From NCBI RefSeq assembly GCF_017874035.1, contig NZ_JAGGKV010000001.1, forward strand, positions 372,001 to 436,000: 64,000 nucleotides of DNA. Direction: 5' to 3'. The position numbers and the translations under genes are program-made. Position 1 is the first letter of the stretch, and each line of letters begins with the position of its first letter. Source of the DNA: Paenibacillus aceris (lineage in GTDB: Bacteria; Bacillota; Bacilli; Paenibacillales; NBRC-103111). This document shows, piece after piece, positions 32,368 through 41,811 of the stretch. The notes below the pieces were generated by a model that saw only the letters and a list, made by a program, of their open reading frames with translations, had not been told where the DNA came from and ran no database searches.

Positions 32368-33687
32368 TTACAATAACTCCAACTCTATAACCGTTGTTCT
32401 CTTATCCGGCATCGGATAGCTGAAATGCTCCGGTCTGGCGAAACTTACGAACGCGTCGTTCGGATACTGAGCAGCGCTCCAAGGGCGGCCTAGGAAGAGC
32501 TCGGAACCATCGGATAGCAGCCTTGCTTTCTTCACCTTACCTGCCAACCCATTCAGGTTAATGGGGCCTACGCTTTCCTCAAATAAGTGGGCATACAGCA
32601 AATTTCCCTTTTGCGTATATCTGCCCCATTCAGGCTTCGGCCAATCGGATTGCCCGCAGCCGTAAATGCTGTTCCCATTTTTCTGAATCCAGTCACCGAT
32701 CTCCGTCAAAATGTCCAGTGTCTCCTTCGGAATCTCGCCGAGCGTGTTAGGACCCACATTCAAGAGCAGATTCCCATTTTTACTGACACACTCCACCAGC
32801 TTCCTGATAACGGTAGTTGGGGATTTATATTGGAAATCCTGGGCTGCGTACCCCCAATTATTATTCAGCGTGATACAAGCCTCCCATGGTATCGGATTGC
32901 CCTCGTGATCCGTCACGCCTTGGGGTGGAATGATTTGTTCCGGCGAGGCAAAGTCACCCGAATAGCTCAGCGGATTGTTCGTGAAAATACTTCCGCCTTC
33001 TTCGCCGCTTGCGTCCAATCGGTTGTCTACAATGATATGGGGCTGCAAAGATCGGATCGTCGTCATCAGCTCTGTGGCTTTCCATGTCTCCCCTTTCATC
33101 TGATCATAGGAGAAGTCAAACCACATAATATCCAGCTTGCCATAGTTCGTCAGCAGTTCTTTGACTTGCCCGTGCATATACTGCAGATATCGATCGAAAG
33201 TCTCCGGATTTCGTGTGTAGCTCTCATTATCCCGCATTGGATGAATGCGATCGCCATAGGCCGGATAATCTTCATGATGCCAATCGATTAACGAATAATA
33301 GAGCCCCACCTTCAAGCCCTCCGCCCGGAACGCTTCAAGAAATTCGCGCACCAAGTCTCGTCCGGCCCGTGTATTCGTCGATTTATAGGCCGTGAGAGCG
33401 CTATCGAACAAACAAAAACCGTCATGATGTTTAGCCGTCAATACCGCATATTTCATACCCGCTTGCTTCGCCGCACGCGCCCATGCCTTAGGATCATAAC
33501 GCACTGGATCAAATTCATCATAATACGTCTGATAGTCCTCTACCGAAATACGCTCAACGCTTCGCACCCACTCCCCTCTAGCCGGAATTGCATACAGTCC
33601 CCAATGAATAAACATACCGAATCGATCTTGCAGAAACCACTGCGTACGTTCTGTTCGTTCTTGAATAATCGGATGATGGTTGGTCAT
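32368..33687 (-). CDS. Alpha-L-fucosidase, glycoside hydrolase family 29
   Basis: 439 residues. GH29 TIM-barrel: RFGMFIHWGLYAIPARGEWV near the start, AGMKYAVLTAKHHDGFCLFD, and LDIMWFDF carrying the Asp nucleophile of the retaining mechanism; a small beta-sandwich follows from about residue 350. No signal peptide, so it is cytoplasmic and would act on imported fucosyl oligosaccharides. Its position downstream of recG is unusual, because in Bacillus that site holds fapR-plsX-fabD. AAAGGTGTG precedes the ATG. No transporter is adjacent. Confidence 0.9.
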   Translation of the reverse strand: MTNHHPIIQERTERTQWFLQDRFGMFIHWGLYAIPARGEWVRSVERISVEDYQTYYDEFDPVRYDPKAWARAAKQAGMKYAVLTAKHHDGFCLFDSALTAYKSTNTRAGRDLVREFLEAFRAEGLKVGLYYSLIDWHHEDYPAYGDRIHPMRDNESYTRNPETFDRYLQYMHGQVKELLTNYGKLDIMWFDFSYDQMKGETWKATELMTTIRSLQPHIIVDNRLDASGEEGGSIFTNNPLSYSGDFASPEQIIPPQGVTDHEGNPIPWEACITLNNNWGYAAQDFQYKSPTTVIRKLVECVSKNGNLLLNVGPNTLGEIPKETLDILTEIGDWIQKNGNSIYGCGQSDWPKPEWGRYTQKGNLLYAHLFEESVGPINLNGLAGKVKKARLLSDGSELFLGRPWSAAQYPNDAFVSFARPEHFSYPMPDKRTTVIELELL

Positions 33688-33896
33688 TTCTTACACACCT
33701 TTCGCCATTATAATGAAATGCGTGCTCCAAGTCCTCTTTCGAACTGTGAGTCTACTTAACCTCTACGTTTTATTCTACTAAGCCTGTACCGTAATAAACA
33801 GGTACGAAACTAACCTCAATTAGGATATAATTAACATTCTGCCTACGACACGACATGTAGGGATAAATCTGCGTGAGTATAAAAAAAATACGCAGC

Positions 33897-33951
33897 AAAA
33901 AACGCTAGGATCAACGACTGATAGTTGTCATCAGTCCATCCTAGCGTTTTG
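33897..33951. terminator. Terminator of recG operon
   Basis: AAAACGCTAGGAT and ATCCTAGCGTTTT enclose ACTGAT/ATCAGT; strong and bidirectional, with T run in each direction. Confidence 0.9.
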
Positions 33952-33975
33952 TTCGTTATCAGTCGTCCGATTCGA

Positions 33976-36021
33976 TTAATCCAGCACTTCGCTATCGAAA
34001 ATATGAGCACGCTCTAAGTAAGCTCTCAGCGGCATGAAGGAAGCCCCGGTCCAAAACGAGGAATCGCCGACGAGTTCGGCGGCATCATCGCGCGCCTGCT
34101 CCATGACCTCGAAATCCGCCATCATGTCAGCAACGCGGAACTCCGGAAGCCCGCTCTGCTTCGTGCCGAAGAAGTCCCCCGGCCCGCGCAGCTCCAGATC
34201 GCGCCGAGCGATCTCAAAGCCGTCCGAGGTGTCGGTCATCGCCTTCATGCGCTCTTTGCCGACCTCCGTCTTCGGGTCGGCGATGAGCACGCAGAAGGAC
34301 TGGTGCTCGCCGCGTCCAACCCGCCCGCGCAGCTGATGCAGCTGCGACAGGCCGAAACGGTCCGCATCGTAGATCACCATCAGCGTGGCGTTCGGTACGT
34401 CCACGCCAACCTCGATAACCGTGGTCGACACCAGCGTCTCCACGGCCCCTTCCTTGAATGCGCGCATGATCGCTTCCTTCTCCTGCGCGCTCATCCGCCC
34501 GTGCAGCAGACCGATCCGCATATGCGGGAAGTGCTGCTGCAGCTGAATTTGGACGTCGATGGCATTCTGCACGTCCAGCTTGTCCGACTCTTCGATGAGC
34601 GGACAAATCACATAAGCCTGCCGTCCTGCCGCCACCTCACGCTGGATGAAACCAAGCACACGCTCCAGCATAGCATGCTGGACGGCATACGTCTTGATCG
34701 GCTTACGCCCTTTCGGCAGCTCGCGCAGCGTCGACACATCCATGTCGCCGAAAGCTGTAATCGCCAGCGTTCGCGGTATTGGTGTTGCCGTCATCGTCAG
34801 CACGTCGGGGTTCATCCCCTTGCGCCGCAAAATGCTGCGCTGATTCACCCCGAAGCGGTGCTGCTCGTCCGTCACGACCAGCCCCAGCTGGCGGAAGTAA
34901 ACATCCTCTTGAATGAGTGCGTGCGTACCGACCAACACGTCAATCATGCCCATCTGCAAGGATGCGAGCAGATCCCGCCGCTGGCGGTCCGTCGAGCTGC
35001 CCGTAAGCAGCGCAACCTGCAGCCCGTAGGGCTCGAACAAGCGGTCGAGCGAGCTCTTGTGCTGCTCGGCTAGGATCTCAGTCGGCACCATCAACGCGCC
35101 TTGGTAGCCAGCCTTGACTGTCGCGTAGAGGCCTATGGCCGCGACGATCGTCTTCCCAGCACCGACATCGCCTTGCAGCAGTCGGTTCATGCTGTACGGC
35201 TCCTGCATATCGTGCAGGATCTCGCCCACGACCTTCTTCTGCGACTCCGTCAGCTGGAAGGGAAGTGCGCGCACGAAGGCGCGAACAGCAGGCAGATCCA
35301 CCTGCTGCTTCACCCCGTCCGCGCGGCTGCGCGTCACGGCGCGGTAAGCCTGCAGCTTGAGCTGGAATAGGAACAGCTCCTCATACACCATGCGCCTGCG
35401 CGCCTGCTTGCCTTCCTCCACGCCGCTCGGCGTGTGGATGACTGCCAGCGCCTTGCTGCGCGGCATAAACCCGTACCTGCCGGTAAGTCCGGCCGGCAGC
35501 ACTTCACTGACCATAGCGCTGTATTGCGTCAGCGCTTGCTGAATAGCCTTACGCATCCACTTTTGCGTAATGGAGCCAGCAACCGAGTAGACCGGCTGTA
35601 TGGTGCCGGTATTCGAATCGCCTTGTCCGGGAAACTCCGAATCGGACACGCTCATTTGCCTGCGCTTGCCATCCCATTTACCCGTCAGAATAATCTCCTG
35701 CTGCGGCCGCAAGCGGTCCTTCAAAAAGTGGCGGTTAAACCATACCGCCGTCAGCAGAAAATCATCGACCATCACCTTGCAGGATAGTCGCGATTTGCCG
35801 CTGTAACGCTGAAGCACCGGCTCCCCGATGATATATCCTTTCACTGTGACACGGTCGCCGTCCTTTACACTGGCGATATCGCGCACTGTGTAATCCTCAT
35901 ACCGGAATGGCACATACTCCAGTAAATCCATAACCGTAAAAATGCCCATGGCGTTCAGCTCAAGTGCCTTTTGAGCGCCGACTCCATGGACTTCGCGTAC
36001 TACAACTTGATTTAATTCCAT
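33976..36021 (-). CDS. recG: ATP-dependent DNA helicase RecG
   Basis: 681 residues. It remodels stalled replication forks and branched recombination intermediates. N-terminal wedge with OB-fold (about 60-150), then helicase domains: Walker A GDVGAGKTIVA, the DEQHRFG DExH box, MTATPIPRTLA (motif III) and QLRGRVGRGE (motif VI). Full length. It ends the yloU-fakA-degV-recG group; it starts three bases beyond the degV stop, so it is co-transcribed. Its strong terminator follows. Confidence 0.96.
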   Translation of the reverse strand: MELNQVVVREVHGVGAQKALELNAMGIFTVMDLLEYVPFRYEDYTVRDIASVKDGDRVTVKGYIIGEPVLQRYSGKSRLSCKVMVDDFLLTAVWFNRHFLKDRLRPQQEIILTGKWDGKRRQMSVSDSEFPGQGDSNTGTIQPVYSVAGSITQKWMRKAIQQALTQYSAMVSEVLPAGLTGRYGFMPRSKALAVIHTPSGVEEGKQARRRMVYEELFLFQLKLQAYRAVTRSRADGVKQQVDLPAVRAFVRALPFQLTESQKKVVGEILHDMQEPYSMNRLLQGDVGAGKTIVAAIGLYATVKAGYQGALMVPTEILAEQHKSSLDRLFEPYGLQVALLTGSSTDRQRRDLLASLQMGMIDVLVGTHALIQEDVYFRQLGLVVTDEQHRFGVNQRSILRRKGMNPDVLTMTATPIPRTLAITAFGDMDVSTLRELPKGRKPIKTYAVQHAMLERVLGFIQREVAAGRQAYVICPLIEESDKLDVQNAIDVQIQLQQHFPHMRIGLLHGRMSAQEKEAIMRAFKEGAVETLVSTTVIEVGVDVPNATLMVIYDADRFGLSQLHQLRGRVGRGEHQSFCVLIADPKTEVGKERMKAMTDTSDGFEIARRDLELRGPGDFFGTKQSGLPEFRVADMMADFEVMEQARDDAAELVGDSSFWTGASFMPLRAYLERAHIFDSEVLD

Positions 36022-36024
36022 CGT

Positions 36025-36882
36025 TTACACCGTACTGACGAATGCTGCGATAGTACCGGGCCCGGCGTGTGCGCCAATGACAGGTCCCAGTGTGATATAG
36101 TCCACTTGCTGCACCCCAAATTGCTGCATAATGGCTTCTCGCAGCAGCTCCGCACCTTCCAAATTGTTTGCATGGGCAATATGTAATTGGGGAATGCTGC
36201 GATCCGGCACATCGGCCGCGAGCAGTTCCAGAATGCGCGCTATCGCTTTCTTTTGACCCCGAACCTTATCGATAGCCGCTACTTCACCCTCTCGATCTAT
36301 GGAGAGAATAGGCTTAATATTCAGCAAAGAACCGAATAGCGCGGACGCTTTGCCGATTCTTCCGCCTTTTTGCAGAAATTCAAGCGTATCTACTAGGAAG
36401 TATATGTAAAAGTTCTCTCTCATTGTTTGTACGAGGTCGATAATCTCAGCCGCGCTTTTCCCTGTCTTGGCTGCTTTAGCGGCAGCTGCAACCAGTGCAC
36501 CTATACCGTAGGAAGCAGAGCGGGAATCGTACACATGAACCTTGTCCGCATGCTCCTCCAGCATTGTGGAGGCCAGTAAAGCTGATTGGTAAGTCCCGCT
36601 CAGAGCGGAAGATAAATGAATGGAAATAATTTCGGTATCCGGCTCTTCCAGCAATTCCTGATATAAGTCCAGAAACTCCGCAGGAGACGGTTGTGAAGTT
36701 CTGGGAAAATGAGGTGACGAGATCAGCTTAGGATAAAATTCCTCCGAGCTCAGCGTCACCGTATCTAAATATTGCTCGTCTCCAAAATGAATTTTGAGCG
36801 GCACCATCTCAATGTTAAGTTCTTTCCTAAGTGCCAATGGTATATCGGCCGTGCTGTCCGTTACAATACGAATCGTTGTCAA
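36025..36882 (-). CDS. DegV family fatty-acid-binding protein (FakB-like)
   Basis: 285 residues. Binds one fatty acid for phosphorylation by FakA, feeding exogenous or recycled acyl chains into phospholipid synthesis. Family motifs: IRIVTDSTADIP at the N-terminus, SSPHFPRTSQPSPAEF, IHLSSALSGTYQSA, VYDSRSAS and KGGRIGKASAL. It stands between fakA and recG on the same strand, as expected for a FakA-FakB pair. Complete. The bound fatty acid is unknown. Confidence 0.9.
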   Translation of the reverse strand: MTTIRIVTDSTADIPLALRKELNIEMVPLKIHFGDEQYLDTVTLSSEEFYPKLISSPHFPRTSQPSPAEFLDLYQELLEEPDTEIISIHLSSALSGTYQSALLASTMLEEHADKVHVYDSRSASYGIGALVAAAAKAAKTGKSAAEIIDLVQTMRENFYIYFLVDTLEFLQKGGRIGKASALFGSLLNIKPILSIDREGEVAAIDKVRGQKKAIARILELLAADVPDRSIPQLHIAHANNLEGAELLREAIMQQFGVQQVDYITLGPVIGAHAGPGTIAAFVSTV

Positions 36883-36932
36883 CAGGACTCACTCCATTTC
36901 CCGAAATTAATCACCCTCTCGGGGATGATCAT

Positions 36933-38666
36933 TTACTCTACAGAGAACAGGTACGCGTACAAAGGCTGTCCGCCAGGATGAAGCTCGACTTCAATCTCCG
37001 GATAAACCGCCTCAATGAAAGCCTCCAGCTCATCTGTCTCATCTTCTACGGCATCTTCGCCGGTGAGGATTGTCACGATCTCGCTGCCTTCATCAATCAT
37101 TTCTTCGAGCAGCTTTTTACAAGCATCCATCAGACTTGGCTGTGAAGACACAATCCGGCCATCTTGAATACCGATGAAATGCCCTTGCTTGATGTCAATG
37201 CCGTCCATATTCGTATCACGCACAGCGTAAGTCACTTGCCCGGACTTAACGCGGCGAAGAGATTCTTGCATCGCTTCCGTGTTCGTCTTGGCATCGGCTT
37301 TCTCTTGAAACGCCAGAATAGCTGCAAGACCTTGTGGAATCGATTTCGATGGAATGACAATCAAGGTTTTGTCGACCAAATCAGCAGCTTGCTGCGCCGC
37401 CAGAATAATGTTGGAGTTGTTCGGCAGCACATAGATTGTTTCCGCATCAATGCTGTTAACCGCATTCACGATATCCTCTGTGCTTGGATTCATCGTCTGT
37501 CCGCCGGACAACACGACATCGACGCCTACGCTCGACAAAATTTCCGTAATGCCCTCTCCCAAAGCAACCGCAACGAAACCATACGGTTTGGCAGGTGCTG
37601 CCGCCGCAACAGTTGTCAGCACAGGAGTTTCGTACCCTTCCGTGGTCATGTCTTCCAATATATGTGAATGCTGATCGCGCATATTTTCAATTTTGATGCG
37701 GCTCAAAGCGCCGTAATTCATCGCTTGATTCATGACTTCCCCGGGATATTCGGCGTGGATATGCACTTTCACCAGTTCGTCATCGGCGACCACGAGCAAA
37801 GAATCCCCGAGTTTGCCGAGCTGCTCGCGAAACTTATCTTCGTCGAAAACAAGTCCCTTCACCTTGCCAGGTGCGATCGTCAGCATAAATTCTGTGCAAT
37901 ATCCAAATTCGATATCTTCTGTAGCGATGTGTGCTTGCGCTGGAAGATGGGCGTGTACTTCTTTCGCGAGATTCAGGCCTGGAACAACGGAAACCGTATC
38001 TAACCTTGTATCCATCATCGCATAGTCTTCCTCCACTTGAACCAGACCGCCGTTTAACGCGGTGACAAAGCCTTCATACACGCAGACAAGCCCTTGACCG
38101 CCTGCATCTACTACCCCAACCTGCTTGAGCACAGCGAGCTGCTCAGGCGTTCTGGCGAGGGCTTCCTTCGCCTTGCTCAAAACCTCCAGCATAAGATCGA
38201 GTAAATCGCCTCCGCGTCTATACTGCGTGGCATGTTTAGCTGCTTCTTTGGATACCGTCAAAATCGTGCCTTCTACCGGCTTTACAACAGCCTTGTAAGC
38301 TGTCTCTACCCCTTGCTGCAACGCAGCCGCGAATTGCTGTGCATTCACATTCTCGAGATCGTGCACATGCTTCGCGAATCCGCGAAACAGCTGTGACAGA
38401 ATAACCCCTGAGTTTCCTCTGGCGCCCATCAGTAACCCTTTGGACAATGCATCAGCTGCTTTCCCAATATGAGAGGATGGCTTCTTTTTTAGTTCCTCAC
38501 AACCTGCGGTGAGTGTTAAATTCATGTTGGTGCCGGTATCTCCGTCGGGTACAGGGAAAACATTCAATCCATTAACCTTGTCTACATTTCTGCGAAGGTT
38601 ATCCGCACCCGCCAAGACCATGGCAGTGAAGTCATTTCCATTTATTGAAATAAAGCGCTTACTCAA
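36933..38666 (-). CDS. fakA: Fatty-acid kinase FakA (YloV, DAK2 domain)
   Basis: 577 residues. Phosphorylates fatty acids bound to FakB proteins, making acyl-phosphate for PlsX/PlsY. N-terminal DAK2/DhaL-type domain with NVFPVPDGDTGTNMN (nucleotide- and Mg-binding), GARGNSGVILSQLFRG and DAGGQGLV; middle and C-terminal DegV-like domains (DELVKVHIHAEYPGEVM and NNSNIILAAQQA). Downstream gene degV supplies the acyl carrier. Yields a complete-length protein. It starts 29 bases after yloU, a single operon. Confidence 0.92.
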   Translation of the reverse strand: MSKRFISINGNDFTAMVLAGADNLRRNVDKVNGLNVFPVPDGDTGTNMNLTLTAGCEELKKKPSSHIGKAADALSKGLLMGARGNSGVILSQLFRGFAKHVHDLENVNAQQFAAALQQGVETAYKAVVKPVEGTILTVSKEAAKHATQYRRGGDLLDLMLEVLSKAKEALARTPEQLAVLKQVGVVDAGGQGLVCVYEGFVTALNGGLVQVEEDYAMMDTRLDTVSVVPGLNLAKEVHAHLPAQAHIATEDIEFGYCTEFMLTIAPGKVKGLVFDEDKFREQLGKLGDSLLVVADDELVKVHIHAEYPGEVMNQAMNYGALSRIKIENMRDQHSHILEDMTTEGYETPVLTTVAAAAPAKPYGFVAVALGEGITEILSSVGVDVVLSGGQTMNPSTEDIVNAVNSIDAETIYVLPNNSNIILAAQQAADLVDKTLIVIPSKSIPQGLAAILAFQEKADAKTNTEAMQESLRRVKSGQVTYAVRDTNMDGIDIKQGHFIGIQDGRIVSSQPSLMDACKKLLEEMIDEGSEIVTILTGEDAVEDETDELEAFIEAVYPEIEVELHPGGQPLYAYLFSVE

Positions 38667-38695
38667 AGTGATTCCCCTTCCTGGTTATCGGGCTT

Positions 38696-39055
38696 TTATT
38701 TAGCTACACGAACGCCTTGAACAAAAATGTTCACATCATCCACATGAAGCCCTACGACATCGTTCAAAATATATTTGACTTTCGTTTGGACATTGCCGGC
38801 AACTACGGATATTTTGGTTCCATAGCTGACAATAATATAAAGATCAATTTCGAGTCGCCCGTTCTCCCGACGAACTTCGACACCGCGGCTTAAATTGTCC
38901 CGGCCTAACAACTCTGCTATTCCGTCTTTCAATTGCTTTCTGGTTGCCATGCCAACAAGTCCATAACAATCTAACGCAGCGGATCCCGCCAGAGTTGAAA
39001 TCACTTCATTGGTAATATACACTTTTCCAAACTCGGTTGTGAGTTCAATTGGCAT
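38696..39055 (-). CDS. Asp23/Gls24 family envelope stress protein (YloU)
   Basis: 119 residues, with VYITNEVISTLAGSAALDCY near the start, GMATRKQLKDGIAELLG and the conserved YIIVSYGTKISVVAGNVQTK segment. Asp23-type proteins act at the membrane or in envelope homeostasis. First gene of the yloU-fakA-degV-recG group, divergent from rpmB. AAGGAGTTG precedes the ATG. Confidence 0.9.
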   Translation of the reverse strand: MPIELTTEFGKVYITNEVISTLAGSAALDCYGLVGMATRKQLKDGIAELLGRDNLSRGVEVRRENGRLEIDLYIIVSYGTKISVVAGNVQTKVKYILNDVVGLHVDDVNIFVQGVRVAK

Positions 39056-39236
39056 TATTTAACAACTCCTTCATGTTTCACTTTAGCAAGATCTAACTTT
39101 GTAAGTATTCCCTTTTCTGCTTTGCTTTAGCAAAATCGACTTCAATCGTAAACCATTATGTATTCGAAAAGGTGGGCTAATCTTCATTGTACTATAACAT
39201 ACTTCATAAATAAACGGCAAAAATGAAGGTAATTCG

Positions 39237-39266
39237 TTGACTCTCCTCCTTTTGCTATGCTATTAT
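39237..39266 (+). promoter_or_regulatory. Sigma-A promoter of rpmB
   Basis: TTGACT, 18-bp spacer, TATTAT. Near-consensus; leaves a leader of about 120 bases before the rpmB start. Confidence 0.8.
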
Positions 39267-39396
39267 GTTTAAGTATGTTTTTGCTGGTTATTATAAGAAT
39301 CGCAACAAGCAAAGTCTAAATTTGAGGAAAGCTGTCATGTCAAGCTTAGGCTTGCCACCCAGGCTGCTTTGTATACTGCCGAAGGAGGTGTCAAAC

Positions 39397-39585
39397 ATGT
39401 CCCGCAAATGTTTCGTTACAGGTAAAAGTCCTAAATCAGGAAACCACGTGTCCCACGCTAACAATAAAAACAAGCGTACTTGGGGAGTTAACGTTCAAAA
39501 GGTTCGCATCCTCGTTGATGGTAAACCAAAACGGGTTTACGTAAGTGCTCGTGCGTTGAAATCCGGTAAAGTGGCTCGCGTTTAA
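39397..39585 (+). CDS. rpmB: Ribosomal protein bL28
   Basis: 62 residues, from the ATG at 39397 with GAAGGAGGTG just upstream; the frame is open further upstream but that part is leader. Sequence [20 protein letters not shown] and the C-terminal [11 protein letters not shown] are diagnostic for L28 of the large subunit. It has one CxxT-type start but not the four-Cys zinc ribbon, so this is the zinc-free form. Plus-strand gene flanked by minus-strand spoVM and yloU. Confidence 0.97.
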   Translation: MSRKCFVTGKSPKSGNHVSHANNKNKRTWGVNVQKVRILVDGKPKRVYVSARALKSGKVARV

Positions 39586-39616
39586 TTTTCGGATACTTAT
39601 ACTTATGTAAAAGACA

Positions 39617-39642
39617 AAAAGCACCTTATCGGTGCTTTTTTT
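39617..39642 (+). terminator. rpmB terminator
   Basis: AAAAAGCACC TTATC GGTGCTTTTTTT. Confidence 0.92.
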
Positions 39643-39680
39643 GCATTTCTGGGAATTGGACTTCGTATGGGTCAGCCTAC

Positions 39681-39761
39681 TTAGTTTTTGCTAAACGTAT
39701 TAAGTACAGCTTTCACGAATCCACCCAAAAATTTCGGTAGTTTGATTGTGTAGAACTTCAT
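39681..39761 (-). CDS. spoVM: Stage V sporulation protein M
   Basis: 26-residue amphipathic peptide: MKFYTIKLPKFLGGFVKAVL then NTFSKN. It senses the curved forespore membrane and anchors the coat ATPase SpoIVA at the start of coat assembly. TAAGGAGGGG is a perfect-strength ribosome-binding site before the ATG at 39761. Location between rpmB and the rpe region matches its place in Bacillus. Too short for ORF callers. Confidence 0.96.
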   Translation of the reverse strand: MKFYTIKLPKFLGGFVKAVLNTFSKN

Positions 39762-39917
39762 TCTCTACCCCTCCTTAGAGTTTCGCCAGTATACGGACGC
39801 ATGCCCGAAGACTGACTTCGACTTCGTGAGCACTAACATCATTACAACAGTATATGCCCCGGCCGTGAAAAAGTACCTTCTATTTTACTTTCTCCGATCT
39901 GTTCGCTTCCAGAAAGC

Positions 39918-39949
39918 AAAAAAAGCTACAAGAGCGCGTCGCTCTTGTA
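39918..39949 (-). terminator. Terminator after rpe operon
   Basis: TACAAGAGCG ACG CGCTCTTGTA then GCTTTTTTTG on the minus strand. It separates the rpe operon from spoVM. Confidence 0.88.
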
Positions 39950-39964
39950 ACTATATGTATGCAG

Positions 39965-40210
39965 CTATGGTGCAGTTATACCCATCTGCGTGTATAGCGC
40001 ATAAATTAAGCTGAACAGGAAATATAAGACCACTGCAATCACAATAAACCAAATCCGAAACCCAAGCCCCTCAAACCGGCGGAAAAATCGCATCCCTAAA
40101 TACAAGGCCCCAAGTGAAAAAATATACTTCGTGAAATCGTGTATGTTGGAAAAGCAGGCTAGAAGCACAGCACAAACCAGACTGTACAAAAACAGCCAGA
40201 GAAATCTCAT
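39965..40210 (-). CDS. Small membrane protein downstream of rpe
   Basis: 81 residues, three hydrophobic segments (MRFLWLFLYSLVCAVLLACF, FSLGALYLGMRFF and FIVIAVVLYFLFSLIYALY). It begins 14 bases after the rpe stop and precedes a strong terminator, so it is the last gene of the rsgA-rpe operon. No family recognised. GGGGAGCGG site precedes the ATG. Confidence 0.6.
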   Translation of the reverse strand: MRFLWLFLYSLVCAVLLACFSNIHDFTKYIFSLGALYLGMRFFRRFEGLGFRIWFIVIAVVLYFLFSLIYALYTQMGITAP

Positions 40211-40224
40211 TGTCCCGCTCCCCT

Positions 40225-40875
40225 CTACCCGCGAATCCGTCTGATTGCGTCGGCGCGGTCGGCCTGTCCGAATACGGCATTGCCAGCTACGAGCACGTCG
40301 GCCCCCGCTTCGGTCACCTGACGGGCCGTCACTTCGTTAATACCGCCGTCAACCTCGATGTGAAGCCCGCTCAGCCCCTTGGCGTTCGCTTGCTCGCGCA
40401 GAGCGCGAATTTTGCTTAGCATGCCGGGAATGAACGCTTGTCCGCCGAAGCCTGGATTGACGGTCATAATGAGGACCAGATCCAGATGCTCATCGAGCAC
40501 ATGTTCAATAAGCGAAATCGGGGTTGCAGGATTAAGCACAACCCCCGCTTTGATGCCGCTTTGCTTAATCAAATGGAGCGTCCGGTGCAGATGCGTACAG
40601 GCCTCCACATGGACAGATATCAGGTCAGCGCCCGCTTTAATAAAGTCAGGAATATAACGGTCAGGCTGCTCAATCATCAAATGGACGTCGAGCGGCAGTT
40701 TCGTCACTGGACGAATCGCGTCAACAACAAGTGGGCCAATCGTGATATTCGGCACGAAATGGCCGTCCATGACATCTACATGGATCCAATCTGCCCCGCC
40801 AAGCTCGACATCTTTAATCTCTTCACCAAGCTTAGCGAAGTTGGCTGATAAAATAGAAGGTGCTACATGTACCAT
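40225..40875 (-). CDS. rpe: Ribulose-phosphate 3-epimerase
   Basis: 216 residues. Interconverts ribulose 5-phosphate and xylulose 5-phosphate in the pentose phosphate pathway. TIM-barrel with metal-binding residues in [42 protein letters not shown] and EVDGGI. It lies six bases beyond rsgA, the same order as in Bacillus. Complete. Confidence 0.97.
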   Translation of the reverse strand: MVHVAPSILSANFAKLGEEIKDVELGGADWIHVDVMDGHFVPNITIGPLVVDAIRPVTKLPLDVHLMIEQPDRYIPDFIKAGADLISVHVEACTHLHRTLHLIKQSGIKAGVVLNPATPISLIEHVLDEHLDLVLIMTVNPGFGGQAFIPGMLSKIRALREQANAKGLSGLHIEVDGGINEVTARQVTEAGADVLVAGNAVFGQADRADAIRRIRG

Positions 40876-40881
40876 CCGTTC

Positions 40882-41811
40882 CTAATACCTCCTCTTCCGA
40901 TCCTTGATTTCCCCTAAAAATAACAAGTAATGATCATAACGCGAAGTGGCAATCGTTCCTTCGGCTGCCGCATCACGAACCTTACAATCCGGCTCATGAA
41001 GATGTAGGCAGCCCCTAAACCGGCAGCCCTCCGCTACCTCCGCGAACTCCTTGAAGCAGCTGCCCAAACTTTCTGCGTCGACTTCCATGAAATCCAACTG
41101 ACTGAACCCCGGCGTATCAGCGACAAGGCCGCCATTGTTTAATGGAAGCAGCTCAACATGGCGGGTTGTATGCTTCCCTCTGCCCAATCGCTGGGAGATC
41201 TCGTTCGTCTCCAGATTACGGCCGCTTATCATTTCATTAAGCAAGGATGACTTGCCGACACCGGATTGACCAGCAAAAACGCTGACCGCGCCTTCCAGAT
41301 GATGCAGAATCGCTTCCACACCCTCCTTCAGCCTAGAGCTTGTCTTCAGCACGGTATAGCCGATTCCCTCATACAGCTTCGTAATTCGCTCCAGCTCCGA
41401 AACCGTCATTTCCTTAGGAGCGGAGGCATCGCCATTCCCTGTCAGTAGATCACTTTTGGTGAAGCAAAGTACAACTTCAATGCCAGTGTGTTCAATATGA
41501 ACAAGAAATTTATCTAGCAGCTGTAAATTCAGGACAGGCTCTGTGACCGAAAAGACAAGTACGACCACGTTCACATTGGCAATCGGAGGACGGATAAGCT
41601 CCGAGGTGCGGGGCAGGATTTCGGTAACGGTCCCTTCCCCATTCTCCGTCTCCTCGAACATTACCCGATCTCCGACGAGAGGAGTTATCTTCCTGTTCTT
41701 AAACACACCTCTGCCGCGGCAGGTAATCATATTGGATTCCTGAAGCTCCGCCCCTTCGGGCAGCACATAGTAATAACCGCTCAAAGCTTTAACAATCGTT
41801 CCATGCGGCAT
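40882..41811 (-). CDS. rsgA: Small ribosomal subunit biogenesis GTPase RsgA
   Basis: 309 residues. Circularly permuted GTPase that checks late 30S assembly. OB domain to about residue 70, then G4 FTKSDL, G1 GQSGVGKSSLLN, G3 DTPGFSQ, and a C-terminal zinc knuckle with C-x5-C-x-H-x5-C-like spacing (GCRFRGCLHLHEPDCKV). Its ATG shares one base with the prkC stop. Complete. Confidence 0.97.
   Translation of the reverse strand: MPHGTIVKALSGYYYVLPEGAELQESNMITCRGRGVFKNRKITPLVGDRVMFEETENGEGTVTEILPRTSELIRPPIANVNVVVLVFSVTEPVLNLQLLDKFLVHIEHTGIEVVLCFTKSDLLTGNGDASAPKEMTVSELERITKLYEGIGYTVLKTSSRLKEGVEAILHHLEGAVSVFAGQSGVGKSSLLNEMISGRNLETNEISQRLGRGKHTTRHVELLPLNNGGLVADTPGFSQLDFMEVDAESLGSCFKEFAEVAEGCRFRGCLHLHEPDCKVRDAAAEGTIATSRYDHYLLFLGEIKDRKRRY

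Noticed and set aside
34303..35073. Long plus-strand frames inside recG
   Set aside because: Antisense shadows in a GC-rich gene with intact helicase motifs.
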